Assembly: GCF_001429605.1 (NCBI RefSeq)
Contig: NZ_LMSS01000002.1
Span: forward strand, 124,001 to 188,000
Length of the DNA stretch: 64,000 bases
Direction of reading: 5' to 3'
Source: Phycicoccus sp. Soil802
GTDB lineage: Bacteria > Actinomycetota > Actinomycetes > Actinomycetales > Dermatophilaceae
Of this stretch, positions 26,901 to 35,299 are shown piece by piece (the stretch's first letter is position 1; each line of letters opens with the position of its first letter). Made by a program: the position numbers and the translations under genes. Below the pieces are notes generated by a model, which was not told the DNA's origin, made no database searches, and saw only the letters and a list, made by a program, of their open reading frames with translations.

Positions 26901-29900
26901 CGGCCGGGTCACCGGGTTCGGGCCGTCGACCATCAGGTACGAGGCCTACCCGACCGCCGCCGGCACCGAGGTCCTCAACTACGAGGTGCGCGACCGCTTC
27001 GGCGCGACCAGCCAGGGCTTCGTGCGGATCGGGGTCGTGCAGCCCGGCGACCCGCAGCCGCCGGTCGCCGTCGAGGACGAGGTGCGCGCCAAGCCGGGCA
27101 AGACCGTCACGGTCGACGCGACCCTCAACGACCTCATCGCCCGCGGCGACAGCATCGACCTGGAGTACCAGGCGCCGCTCAACCCGGCGGGCGAGCTGGC
27201 CAAGTGGAAGGTCGACGAGGCCAACACCTACTTCACGACCAAGGTCCCGACCCCGCAGGCCGGGGTGCAGCACCTCACCTACGGCATCAGCAACGGCCTG
27301 TTCGACCCGTCACGCTCAACCATCTCGGTGGTCCCCGACCCGACCGCCAAGAACCCCCCGGTCGCGGTCGACGACACGGCCCGGCCCAAGCAGGGCGAGA
27401 CCAGCACGGTGGTCGACGCACTGGCCAACGACCGGGACGTCGACGGCACCCGCGAGTCGCTGAAGATCACCTCGGTGCTGTCACCCGACGGCACCATCGA
27501 GGGCAACGGCACCCAGGTGCGGGTCCAGGTCAAGCCGTTCCCCTACACCGTCCCCTACGTCATCACCGACGAGGACGGCCTCACCGCCATGGCGCTGATC
27601 CACGTGCCCACCGGTGAGTCGGGCCTGCCCTTCGTCGTGTCCGGCGCTCTGATCGAGATGGACCAGGACTCCACCAAGACGATCAAGCTCGCCGACTACG
27701 TGAAGTCCCCGCGCGCGCGGGTCGTGAGCATCACGACGGCCGACAACGTCAGCGGCTCCCCCAGGGAGCGGCTGCGGGTCGAGGCCGACGGCCGCTCCGG
27801 GCTCACCCTCACCTCCTCGGGCGGCTACATCGGGCCGGGTGCGGTGATGCTCGAGGTGAGCGACCAGGAGTCGGTCAGCCAGCAGGACTTCAAGACCGCC
27901 TACCTGTCGATCCCTGTGCAGATCGGTCCCAAGATCCCCTTGCTGCGCTGCCCCGACTACACGGTCAAGCTCAACGCCGGTGGTCGGGCGCGCAGCGTGG
28001 ACATCCCCACGCTCTGCCACGCCTGGCTGCCGGTCGGGATGACCCTCGACGACGTCGTCTTCGAGAGCACGTGGAAGTCGGAGCCCAAGGACGTCGACCT
28101 GCGCAGGAGTGGTGCCGGCGACCGGACCCTCGAGCTCCGGGCCGGCAACCGCGCGCCGAGCAGCATCGACGGCCGGCTCGTGGTCAAGGCGCGCGGCGGA
28201 CCGGAGTCGACCATCGCGGTGTCGGTGTTCGGCATCGACGGTGGTGCGGTCGACGCCAACGGCAACCCGCTGCCGAGCCTGGGGCCGCCCCGGCTGCGCC
28301 CGTTCTCGGTGTCGGGACTCGAGGCGGGGTCGTCGCGGACGGTCAACCTGCAGGCCTACCTGGACTCCCCGCTGGAGAGCCCGAGCTGCAGCATCTCGGC
28401 CGCCACCGTCCCGGCCGGCTCGGGGCTCACCGTCTCCCGGTCGGGCTGCGACCTCACCCTGACCGCCGGCGCGAGCGCTCGCGGACGGACCTTCGTCGAC
28501 GTCTCGGTCGCCGACGGTCCGGGCCGCAACGCCCCGGGTCGCGGCACCGTCGAGATCCTCGGCAAGCCCGACGCCCCGACGGGAGTGGCCGCCGAGGCGG
28601 ACCGCGTCAGTGGTGGCTCCGCCCGGGTGCGCTGGCTGCCGCCCGGCATCGACGGCGGCAGCCCGATCACCGGCTACGTCGTCGAGGTCAACGGCCCCGG
28701 TGGGCGGGAGGTGAGCTGCTCGGCGTCGCCGTGCACGATCACCGGCCTCACCAATGGGGCGTCCTACACCTTCCGCGTGGTCGCCGTGAACGCCATCGGC
28801 CGCAGCCCCGAGAGCAGGGCGAGCAACGCCGTCGTCCCGGACACGCTCCCCAACCCGGTGAACGGCGTCCGCATGGCCGCTCGCGGGGACGGCTCGCTCG
28901 ACATCGCCTGGCAGGCCCCGGCCAAGAAGGGCAGTGACGTCACGTCCTACGACGTGCGCGTCACCGACACCTCCACCGGCGCGATCCAGTCGAAGACCGT
29001 GCCGGCCCCGGCGCTGCGGGCCACTGTCACGGGTCTGACCAACGACCACCAGCAGTCCGTCCAGGTCCGGGCGAAGAACAAGCTCGGCTACGGGCCGTTC
29101 GGACAGGCCGTGCGGATGCAGTCGGCCGGCACGCCGCCGGCCGTCCCGGCCCCGAGCGTCGACAACGCGGGGACCGGCCCGGCCGAGGGGTCGTCGCGAC
29201 TGACCATCTCGTGGGACGAGGTGCGTCCCAACGGTCCGCCGCTGACCCAGTACACGGTGTACGAGAGCCGGAACAACGGTGCCTGGACCGCGATCGGCAC
29301 CAAGTCGCCCGACCAGCGCTCGCTGGGGCACACCACCGTGTACGACGGGGCCAGCTACCGCTACGTCGTCACCGCGACGAACGGCGCGAACAAGACCGGT
29401 CCCAAGGCCAACCCGACGACGTTCAGCTCGGTCGGCATCCCGCAGGTCCCCGGACGACCGTCGGTGACGACCCCGCAGGCGGACCACAGCGCGACAGTGC
29501 GCGTCTCCCTCGGGGACTCCCGGTCCGGGTCGTTCACCCAGCTGCAGTGGCGCAACAGCGCCGGCCGGACCGAGACCGTCTCCTGCGGCTGCCCCGAGTC
29601 CTCGACCAAGCAGTTCGGCATCGCGGGGCTCGGGACCAGCTCGTCGCAGACCCTCCAGGTCCGCGCCTACAACGGGAAGAACTGGTCGGACTGGTCGACC
29701 TCCAGCAACAGCTACCGGGCCTACGGCCAGACCCCGGCGCCGTCGGGCCTGAACGCCAACCGCACCGGGAACGACATCACCTGGACCTGGAACAACCAGA
29801 CCGACGGCCGGGCCATCCAGAACGTCCAGGTGTCCCTCAACGGCGGTGGGTGGCAGGGCCTCGGTGGCCCCAGGGAGTCCTACACGCGCTCCAACCTGTC

Positions 29901-30306
29901 ACCCGGCACCTACAACCTCCGGGTCCGCACGATCGCGAACCGCAACAGCGGCGACCAGGCCGGCGGCGCGGGGACGTGGCAGTACAGCGCAGTTGCCGGA
30001 CCCCAGGGCGCGACGGTGCCGCAGAACCCCACGGTGACCGTGCTCAAGGGCAACTCCTGCACGCAGCGGTCCTGCAACACCGGAAACGGCTCGTGCACCA
30101 CCGCTGGCTGCGCGTGGATCAAGGTGCGGACCGCGAACTTCAACGGCAGCGTGACCTGCACCTTCCGCGAGAACGGCAGCACCGTCAGCGGGTGGCGCAA
30201 CATGTCGATGGGTGCCAACGCCACGAAGGAGAGCGACAACTTCTACGGCGGCACAGGGCGGGTCACAGCCACCTGCGATGGGGTCAGTGGCTCACTCGAC
30301 TGGTAG
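23950..30306 (+). CDS. Giant Ig-like/cadherin-like and fibronectin-III surface protein
   Basis: 2118 residues. An N-terminal membrane anchor or uncleaved signal (GVASGLVVALAATSLTFLAV) is followed by ~400 residues resembling a beta-propeller, then about ten cadherin-like/Ig-like repeats marked by a PVA-DD...-ND motif (e.g. PPVAVDDTARP, DALANDRDVDG), about three or more FN3 domains (~1540-1830 and beyond; VTGLTNDHQQSVQVRAKN) and a Cys-rich C-terminal domain with at least six Cys. No LPxTG motif and no second membrane helix. This is the FN3 member of a PFNA-like set. It probably reaches through or beyond the wall. GTG start overlaps the previous stop. Confidence 0.88.
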   Translation: MSPMSTRRVGVASGLVVALAATSLTFLAVTSKGETVHEADLSDGGVWVSSAKDARFARVNKAVGQFDAGVVASSGPGEPVDILQDDNAVAGLVLGSGSFTPIEPRSGRLAESGGVFVNPPRVATNQRVFVPATADLRGGTVAKLSPTTGKVWGQTYDPEVGLGALAGLADGARKLATVGAVSAMAVDVKGNIHVVSGATGKVVTIPRTPTGFGKPVTETIAVKDAKVVDITAVGTRWVVYSAGDDKLYFQGSDQAVDAGTTREQGKPAYAALQQPGPDADSVGLQDSTTLRLIGPDGASGTGGVQVTIGDDETPPLPSRPLRTGACIHAAWASVVNTYYGKDCGGSDQPAPAVSIERKTAEPVRSGVSLRTNHGLIVLNDLDGGEVWDLDSKPKKLDEWDSLIPPPQTTKDTKKKDPNLIDETSVAQPPTAKPDNLKVRPGRTSKLHVLDNDTDAAGSVLAISPDDLGRPDMAGVTASVAADGQSVDVAVPAEPERQSFSFTYKINNGKAPQKSEAKVTVTLVPDEVNSPPALRPGTANLTRTVYPVIRGKVLPVQVIGDWRDPESDSLSLEAVADGSSVDGLGRLNVRAPMKTGTQGVEYSVNDGRVGSTGTVTVKVLGQDDSLVKPETQPDVVRGVVGKPLQLEPLGNDIPGADPTEPDATLRLSRELQSTGALAVDTNLDTGVVTVTGSSAGTFELSYGAQVGGGIAAGRVRVDLIADPDPDAPPVAVPDAATLRDQTPVLTDVLANDYSPRADVLVTRSVSVTADSDWLRPSIYQGRWVRIEALDPAGQGSRPRTGTVTYTISDGVKTTTGEVAVSQFPADDRAVPVVGDDQAVVRAQDTVTIPVMDNDSMADGIPLVLDPASVKVIDGAGVAFASGNVVRFVPKHQSPTVQETVTAEYAVYPIGDKAKATTGRITIAVLPLPTATTPNQAPVARSFSTSVTAGDPLTITVPSSGVDPDGDSVTVAGLVGADGGAVDLEFGRVTGFGPSTIRYEAYPTAAGTEVLNYEVRDRFGATSQGFVRIGVVQPGDPQPPVAVEDEVRAKPGKTVTVDATLNDLIARGDSIDLEYQAPLNPAGELAKWKVDEANTYFTTKVPTPQAGVQHLTYGISNGLFDPSRSTISVVPDPTAKNPPVAVDDTARPKQGETSTVVDALANDRDVDGTRESLKITSVLSPDGTIEGNGTQVRVQVKPFPYTVPYVITDEDGLTAMALIHVPTGESGLPFVVSGALIEMDQDSTKTIKLADYVKSPRARVVSITTADNVSGSPRERLRVEADGRSGLTLTSSGGYIGPGAVMLEVSDQESVSQQDFKTAYLSIPVQIGPKIPLLRCPDYTVKLNAGGRARSVDIPTLCHAWLPVGMTLDDVVFESTWKSEPKDVDLRRSGAGDRTLELRAGNRAPSSIDGRLVVKARGGPESTIAVSVFGIDGGAVDANGNPLPSLGPPRLRPFSVSGLEAGSSRTVNLQAYLDSPLESPSCSISAATVPAGSGLTVSRSGCDLTLTAGASARGRTFVDVSVADGPGRNAPGRGTVEILGKPDAPTGVAAEADRVSGGSARVRWLPPGIDGGSPITGYVVEVNGPGGREVSCSASPCTITGLTNGASYTFRVVAVNAIGRSPESRASNAVVPDTLPNPVNGVRMAARGDGSLDIAWQAPAKKGSDVTSYDVRVTDTSTGAIQSKTVPAPALRATVTGLTNDHQQSVQVRAKNKLGYGPFGQAVRMQSAGTPPAVPAPSVDNAGTGPAEGSSRLTISWDEVRPNGPPLTQYTVYESRNNGAWTAIGTKSPDQRSLGHTTVYDGASYRYVVTATNGANKTGPKANPTTFSSVGIPQVPGRPSVTTPQADHSATVRVSLGDSRSGSFTQLQWRNSAGRTETVSCGCPESSTKQFGIAGLGTSSSQTLQVRAYNGKNWSDWSTSSNSYRAYGQTPAPSGLNANRTGNDITWTWNNQTDGRAIQNVQVSLNGGGWQGLGGPRESYTRSNLSPGTYNLRVRTIANRNSGDQAGGAGTWQYSAVAGPQGATVPQNPTVTVLKGNSCTQRSCNTGNGSCTTAGCAWIKVRTANFNGSVTCTFRENGSTVSGWRNMSMGANATKESDNFYGGTGRVTATCDGVSGSLDW

Positions 30307-30396
30307 TACGGCCCACGAACCCAGCAACCACGCAGACCCGGCAACACAGACACAGCAACCGCGAATGACCAACGAAGACAAGGGAAAGCGACACCC

Positions 30397-31365
30397 ATGA
30401 CCGTCACCCACGACCAGGCTCAGTGGTTCGCCCAGGCGTTCACCCAGATGGTCGACAACGTCGACAAGGCCGTCCTGGGGAAGCAGCACGTCATCCGCCT
30501 CGCGCTGACCTGCATGCTCTCCGAGGGCCACCTGCTCCTGGAGGACTTCCCCGGCACGGGCAAGACCCAGCTGGCCAGGGCGATGGCCGGCACCGTGCAG
30601 GGCAGCAACAGCCGCGTGCAGTTCACCCCCGACCTGCTCCCCAGCGACGTGACCGGGGTGACCATCTACGACCCGGCCAAGCAGACCTTCGACTTCCACC
30701 CCGGCCCGATCTTCGCGAACATCGTGCTCGCCGACGAGATCAACCGGGCCTCACCCAAGACCCAGTCGGCACTCCTCGAGGTCATGGAGGAGGGCCGGGT
30801 CACGGTCGACGGCGTGGCCCACCCGGTCCCCTCGCCGTTCATGGTCATCGCCACCCAGAACCCGATCGAGCAGGCCGGCACCTACCGGCTGCCCGAGGCC
30901 CAGCTGGACCGGTTCCTGATGAAGACCAGCCTCGGGTACCCCGACCACGAGGCGACCATCGCGGTCCTCGCCGACGCCAAGACCCGCGACCGCACCAAGG
31001 CCCTCGAGGCGGTGGTCACCAGCAACGTGGTCACGGAGATGGCCGCGCTCGCCGACGAGGTGCACGTCGACCCGGCGATCCTCGCCTACATCTCGCGCAT
31101 CGCCGAGGAGTCCCGCCGGCACGTCTCGATCAAGCTCGGCCTGTCGGTGCGCGGCTGCCTGGCCTTCGTCCGGTGCGCCAAGACCTGGGCGGCCAGCCAG
31201 GGGCGCACCCACGTCATCCCCGACGACGTGAAGCTGATCAGCCACCCCATCCTGTGCCACCGGCTGCTCCTGACGGCCGAGGCGCAGTTCGCCAACATCA
31301 CCGTCGACCAGGTCATCACCCAGATCCTCTCCGAGGTCGCTCCACCCGCCGAGCGAGTCGCCTGA
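30397..31365 (+). CDS. MoxR-family AAA+ ATPase
   Basis: 322 residues. Walker A GTGKT (~residues 50-54) in LLLEDFPGTGKTQLARA, Walker B VLADEINR, sensor region IATQNPIEQAGTYRLPEAQLD. This is the standard MoxR architecture. MoxR ATPases are chaperones that mature protein complexes, and they are almost always beside a DUF58 gene, as here. AAGGGAAAG precedes the ATG. It is 90 bases after the giant FN3 gene, the widest gap in operon 1, and that gap shows no promoter I would defend. Confidence 0.95.
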   Translation: MTVTHDQAQWFAQAFTQMVDNVDKAVLGKQHVIRLALTCMLSEGHLLLEDFPGTGKTQLARAMAGTVQGSNSRVQFTPDLLPSDVTGVTIYDPAKQTFDFHPGPIFANIVLADEINRASPKTQSALLEVMEEGRVTVDGVAHPVPSPFMVIATQNPIEQAGTYRLPEAQLDRFLMKTSLGYPDHEATIAVLADAKTRDRTKALEAVVTSNVVTEMAALADEVHVDPAILAYISRIAEESRRHVSIKLGLSVRGCLAFVRCAKTWAASQGRTHVIPDDVKLISHPILCHRLLLTAEAQFANITVDQVITQILSEVAPPAERVA

Positions 31366-31367
31366 GC

Positions 31368-32876
31368 ATGACCGTGGACCAGGAGCAGGACCCCAGCCAG
31401 CTGGGCGAGGACGTGGGCCACACGACCCGCCGAGCCGACCTCAAGAAGGGGCGTCGGTGGTCCCGGCGCGCCCCCGGGACCTCCTCGACGCCGCTGGCCG
31501 CTCCTCCGTATTCCGCCTCGCCGGGTGCCCGTGGCGGCGCTGCGGGTGCCGACGGGGCCGGCTCCACCCGGGCGCGTCGGCTCCCGACGCTGCCCACCAT
31601 CACGGTCACCCGCCCGAAGGTGCCGAGCGCCGTCGCCCGGGCCGGTCGGCAGGCCACGGGGGTGCTCGCCCGGCGCACCGAGCGCCTGCGCGGCGCGACC
31701 CGTCCGGTCTGGGGTCCGGTGGCGGCGGTCCTGCGCTGGGTCTCGCCACTGGGCTGGAGCATCCTCGCGCTCGGCGTGCTCTGCTGGGTGGTCGCGGCGG
31801 TGGCCGACTGGGCCGAGTGGGCGATGATCGGCGCCGGTGCGATGGCGCTCGTGCTGTGCTGCGCGCTGCTGGCGGTGGGCCGCACCCGGGTGCGGATCGA
31901 CACCGAGGTCGACCCGCTGCGGGTCACCGTGGGGGAGCCGGCCACGGGTCGGATCGCGGTCACCAACGAGTCCCGGCGCGGGATGCTGCCGCTGCTGGTC
32001 GAGCTGCCCGTGGGGATCACGGCCGCGCGCTTCACCCTGCCGCCGCTCGGGTCGGGCAAGGTGCACGAGGAGCTGTTCGTCGTGCCGACCGAGCGCCGGG
32101 GCGTCATCGCCGTCGGCCCCGCGTCCACCGTGCAGGGCGACCCGCTCGGCATCGTGCGACGGACCCTGCGGTGGACCGACGTCACCGAGCTGTTCGTCCA
32201 CCCGCGCACCACCTCGCTGGAGAGCCTGGGCGCCGGGCTGCTGCGCGACCTCGAGGGTGAGACCACCCAGGAGATGTCGATGTCCGACCTGGCCTTCCAC
32301 GCGCTGCGGGAGTACCAGCCGGGGGACGACCGGCGCTACATCCACTGGCGCTCCTCCGCGAAGGCCGGACGACTGCTGGTGCGGCAGTTCCTCGACACCC
32401 GGCGGTCCCACCTGACCGTGGTGGTGGATGTCGACCCCGACAAGTACGCCGGGGGTGAGGAGGACGCGGAGACCGCGATCTCGGTGGCCGCCTCGGTGGG
32501 CAAGCGGGCCCACATGGACGAGCAGGACTTCACCATCGTGTGCCGCGACTCGTCCGCCTCGCGCACCAGCGCCCCCCTGGCCATGGACGCCCTGGCCAGG
32601 GTCGAGCTCGGGCCCAGCGACCTCTACGCGATGGCCGGCGAAGGGCTCTCCCTCGCCCCCGACACCTCGATGGCCGTGCTCGTCACCGGCTCGGCCACTC
32701 CCTTCATCCAGGTGCAGCGCGCGCTCGGCCGGTTCGAGTCGGAGGTGCTGCGGGTCGCCCTCACCATCGACCGGGACCAGCGGGTCGGGGTCAAGAACGT
32801 CGGAGGCATCACCCTGATGAACATCCACGCGCTCGGTGACCTGCGCGCGGTGCTGGTGGGAGTGATGGCGACGTGA
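31368..32876 (+). CDS. DUF58 membrane protein
   Basis: 502 residues. ~120 residues of basic, disordered N-terminus, two transmembrane helices (~124-165: WSILALGVLCWVVAAVADW and a following helix), then a beta-rich region and the DUF58 core EYQPGDDRRYIHWRSSAK, with a vWA-like fold to the end. DUF58 proteins are the usual partner of MoxR. Only two bases separate it from moxR, and its stop overlaps the next start by four bases. The long N-terminus is unusual for the family and Ser/Thr/Arg-rich, so it is a possible kinase target. Confidence 0.9.
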   Translation: MTVDQEQDPSQLGEDVGHTTRRADLKKGRRWSRRAPGTSSTPLAAPPYSASPGARGGAAGADGAGSTRARRLPTLPTITVTRPKVPSAVARAGRQATGVLARRTERLRGATRPVWGPVAAVLRWVSPLGWSILALGVLCWVVAAVADWAEWAMIGAGAMALVLCCALLAVGRTRVRIDTEVDPLRVTVGEPATGRIAVTNESRRGMLPLLVELPVGITAARFTLPPLGSGKVHEELFVVPTERRGVIAVGPASTVQGDPLGIVRRTLRWTDVTELFVHPRTTSLESLGAGLLRDLEGETTQEMSMSDLAFHALREYQPGDDRRYIHWRSSAKAGRLLVRQFLDTRRSHLTVVVDVDPDKYAGGEEDAETAISVAASVGKRAHMDEQDFTIVCRDSSASRTSAPLAMDALARVELGPSDLYAMAGEGLSLAPDTSMAVLVTGSATPFIQVQRALGRFESEVLRVALTIDRDQRVGVKNVGGITLMNIHALGDLRAVLVGVMAT

Positions 32877-35299
32877 GCGCCAGCCCCCTCGCCCCGCCCC
32901 GCGAGTCGATGCTGCCCACCGAGCGCACCCGCGCCGACCGGGCGGCCAGCCTGCGCTCGCGCCTCCTGCCGTCCCGCGAGGACCTCGTCGACCTGGCCTT
33001 CACCGCCCTCCTGGTCGGGCTGGCGCTCTGGGGGTTCCGCACCGTCTTCTTCGGCTGGGAGTGGATCCTCGCTGCCGTCGGTGGCCTGCTGCTCGGGCTG
33101 TTGGTCGCCCACCTGGTGACCGCGTTCCGCCTGCCCTCGGTGGTGACGATGCTGGGTCTCGCCGCGGCATACCTGGTCCTTGGCGGCCCGCTCGCGGTCC
33201 GCGACCACCTGGTCGCCGGGGTGTTCCCCAGCGGCCGGACGATCGACGACCTCACCTCGACCGCGGTGCACGGGTGGAAGCGGCTGCTGACGCTCCTGCC
33301 CCCCGTCGACGCGACCGTCACCCTCCTCGCCCTGCCCCTCATCGTCGGCCTGGTCGCCGCAGCCGTCACCTACACCGTGGCGCGCCGCCGCGCCGGCGGG
33401 TATGCCGTGGTGGCGCCCCCGCTGGCCGCGCTCGCCCTGACGATCGTGCTCGGCACGCTCGAGCCGGCCTCCCTGCTCGCGCAGGGCGTCGCCTTCGGCC
33501 TGGCCGCGGTCGGCTGGATGGTCGTGCGCAGCACCCGGTCGCGCCCCCCGCTCCAGAACGGCGCGGGCCGCGGCGCCCGCGCGGGGATCGGCACCGCGCT
33601 GCTCGCGCTGGCCGCCGTCGCCGGTCTCGTCGTCGGGCCGCACCTGCCCGGTGCCGACGGCGACCTGCGCCTCGTGGCCCGCACCGAGATCGTGCCGCCG
33701 TTCGACGTCGCGCAGTTCCCCAGCCCGCTCGCCGGGTTCCGCAAGTACACCGAGCCCAACGACGCCAAGCTCTACGACACCGAGCTGATGCGGGTCACCG
33801 GAGCCCCGGCCGGGACGCCGCTGCGCTTCGCCACCCTCGACCACTACGACGGCAGCGTCTGGGGGGCCGGCTCGCGGGCCGGGGAGGACTCGCCCCGACC
33901 GGGCACGGCGTTCCAGCAGGTCGGTGAGCGGGTCAGCGCGACCGGCGACGGCAGGCCGGCCACCCTGCGGGTCACCATCCCCGAGGGCGGCTACTCCGAC
34001 GTGTGGCTGCCGACGGTCGGGCAGGTGACCGGGGTGACGTTCGCGGGTGCCCGCGCCGACCAGCTCGCCTCCCGGCTGTGGCTCAACACCGACACCAGCA
34101 CGGCGATCGTGCCCGACCGGGTGTCGCCCGGCGACCGCTACACGATGCGCGTGCTGCTGCCGACGAAGGTGGTGCGCGACAAGCTGCCGACGTCGCTGTC
34201 CACCGCGACCGGCAACCTCGCCCAGAGCCAGGAGCTCGGCTTCCTCGACGAGCGGGTCGACGCCTGGAGCCACGACGCCGAGGGTCCGTGGGACGAGCTG
34301 CGGGCGGTGGCGGGGGCGATGCGCAACGACGGCGCCTACACCGACGGCGGCACCGAGAACTCCGTCGAGAGCTACTACCTCGCCGGTCACTCCCGCGGGC
34401 GGCTGGCCCGCTTCGGGGGCGCCACGCAGCTCGCCGGCAACGACGAGCAGTACGCCGCGACGCTCGCGCTCGTGGCGAACCGCCTCGACATCCCGACCCG
34501 CGTCGTGATGGGGGCCGTGCTGCCGGAGGGCGGGGTGGTCAGGGGCCGGGACGTGCACGCCTGGGTGGAGGTCCAGGACGAAACCGGGACGTGGATCCCG
34601 TTGCTGGCCAACACCTTCCTGCCCGACCGCAACCAGAAGCCCAACCAGCTCCAGTCCAAGACCGACGAGCAGAAGATCGGCGCCCTCGTGCCGCCGCCGG
34701 CCGGCACCAACCCGCCGAGCGTGCTGCAGGGACCCGACCAGGCGCAGAACGCCGTGAACCTCAAGAAGCCCCCGAAGAAGCTGTTCGACCCGTCGGCCTG
34801 GCCGGACTGGCTGCGCTGGCTGGTCTTCTACCTGCTCCTCCCACTGCTCGTGCTGGCGGCGGTCTACTGGCTGGTCCGCGGCGCCAAGGCCTGGCGTCGG
34901 CGGCGGCACGCCACCCGGGGCACGGCGACGGCCCGGGTCGCGTGGGCGTGGGACGACCTGATGACCAGCGCGCGGTCGTTCGGCCACGCCCTGCCCCGCC
35001 AGGCCACCCGGCTGGAGCAGGCCGGCGCGCTCGACCGACTGGCCGGCGCGAACGCCCTTGCCACGCAGGCCAATGCGCTCATCTTCGGACCCGGAACGCC
35101 CGACGCGGACGACGCCAAGGCCTTCTGGGCGGCGACCAACGAGGCGCGTGGCGACCTGCGGGCCAACTGTGACTTCTGGCGCCGACTGCGCTCCGACGTC
35201 GACCCGCGGCCGCTGTTCGCCCGCGGACCGGCCACCCCGGGCCACCGCCGCACCCTGCCCACCCTGGCCACCCTGACCCGGAGGACGGCTGCCTCGTGA
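32873..35299 (+). CDS. TgpA-like membrane protein with degenerate transglutaminase domain
   Basis: 808 residues. Several N-terminal transmembrane helices (~40-265), an outside transglutaminase-core region (~400-590), one helix near 645-665 (VFYLLLPLLVLAAVYWLV) and a C-terminal cytoplasmic DUF4129-like tail. The catalytic triad is broken: where active members read G-Y/W-C-E-Q, this has GNDEQY; His is kept in DVHAWVEV; the D of W-x-P-x-D is Leu in TWIPLLANT. So it is probably a binding or structural protein rather than a cross-linking enzyme. GTG start overlaps DUF58; stop overlaps the ATPase gene. Confidence 0.88.
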   Translation: MSASPLAPPRESMLPTERTRADRAASLRSRLLPSREDLVDLAFTALLVGLALWGFRTVFFGWEWILAAVGGLLLGLLVAHLVTAFRLPSVVTMLGLAAAYLVLGGPLAVRDHLVAGVFPSGRTIDDLTSTAVHGWKRLLTLLPPVDATVTLLALPLIVGLVAAAVTYTVARRRAGGYAVVAPPLAALALTIVLGTLEPASLLAQGVAFGLAAVGWMVVRSTRSRPPLQNGAGRGARAGIGTALLALAAVAGLVVGPHLPGADGDLRLVARTEIVPPFDVAQFPSPLAGFRKYTEPNDAKLYDTELMRVTGAPAGTPLRFATLDHYDGSVWGAGSRAGEDSPRPGTAFQQVGERVSATGDGRPATLRVTIPEGGYSDVWLPTVGQVTGVTFAGARADQLASRLWLNTDTSTAIVPDRVSPGDRYTMRVLLPTKVVRDKLPTSLSTATGNLAQSQELGFLDERVDAWSHDAEGPWDELRAVAGAMRNDGAYTDGGTENSVESYYLAGHSRGRLARFGGATQLAGNDEQYAATLALVANRLDIPTRVVMGAVLPEGGVVRGRDVHAWVEVQDETGTWIPLLANTFLPDRNQKPNQLQSKTDEQKIGALVPPPAGTNPPSVLQGPDQAQNAVNLKKPPKKLFDPSAWPDWLRWLVFYLLLPLLVLAAVYWLVRGAKAWRRRRHATRGTATARVAWAWDDLMTSARSFGHALPRQATRLEQAGALDRLAGANALATQANALIFGPGTPDADDAKAFWAATNEARGDLRANCDFWRRLRSDVDPRPLFARGPATPGHRRTLPTLATLTRRTAAS

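Noticed and set aside
23515-27273. A 1252-codon minus-strand frame inside the FN3 gene
   Set aside because: Pure antisense of codon bias; Arg/Asp/Gly/Val-rich composition, no start site and no motif.
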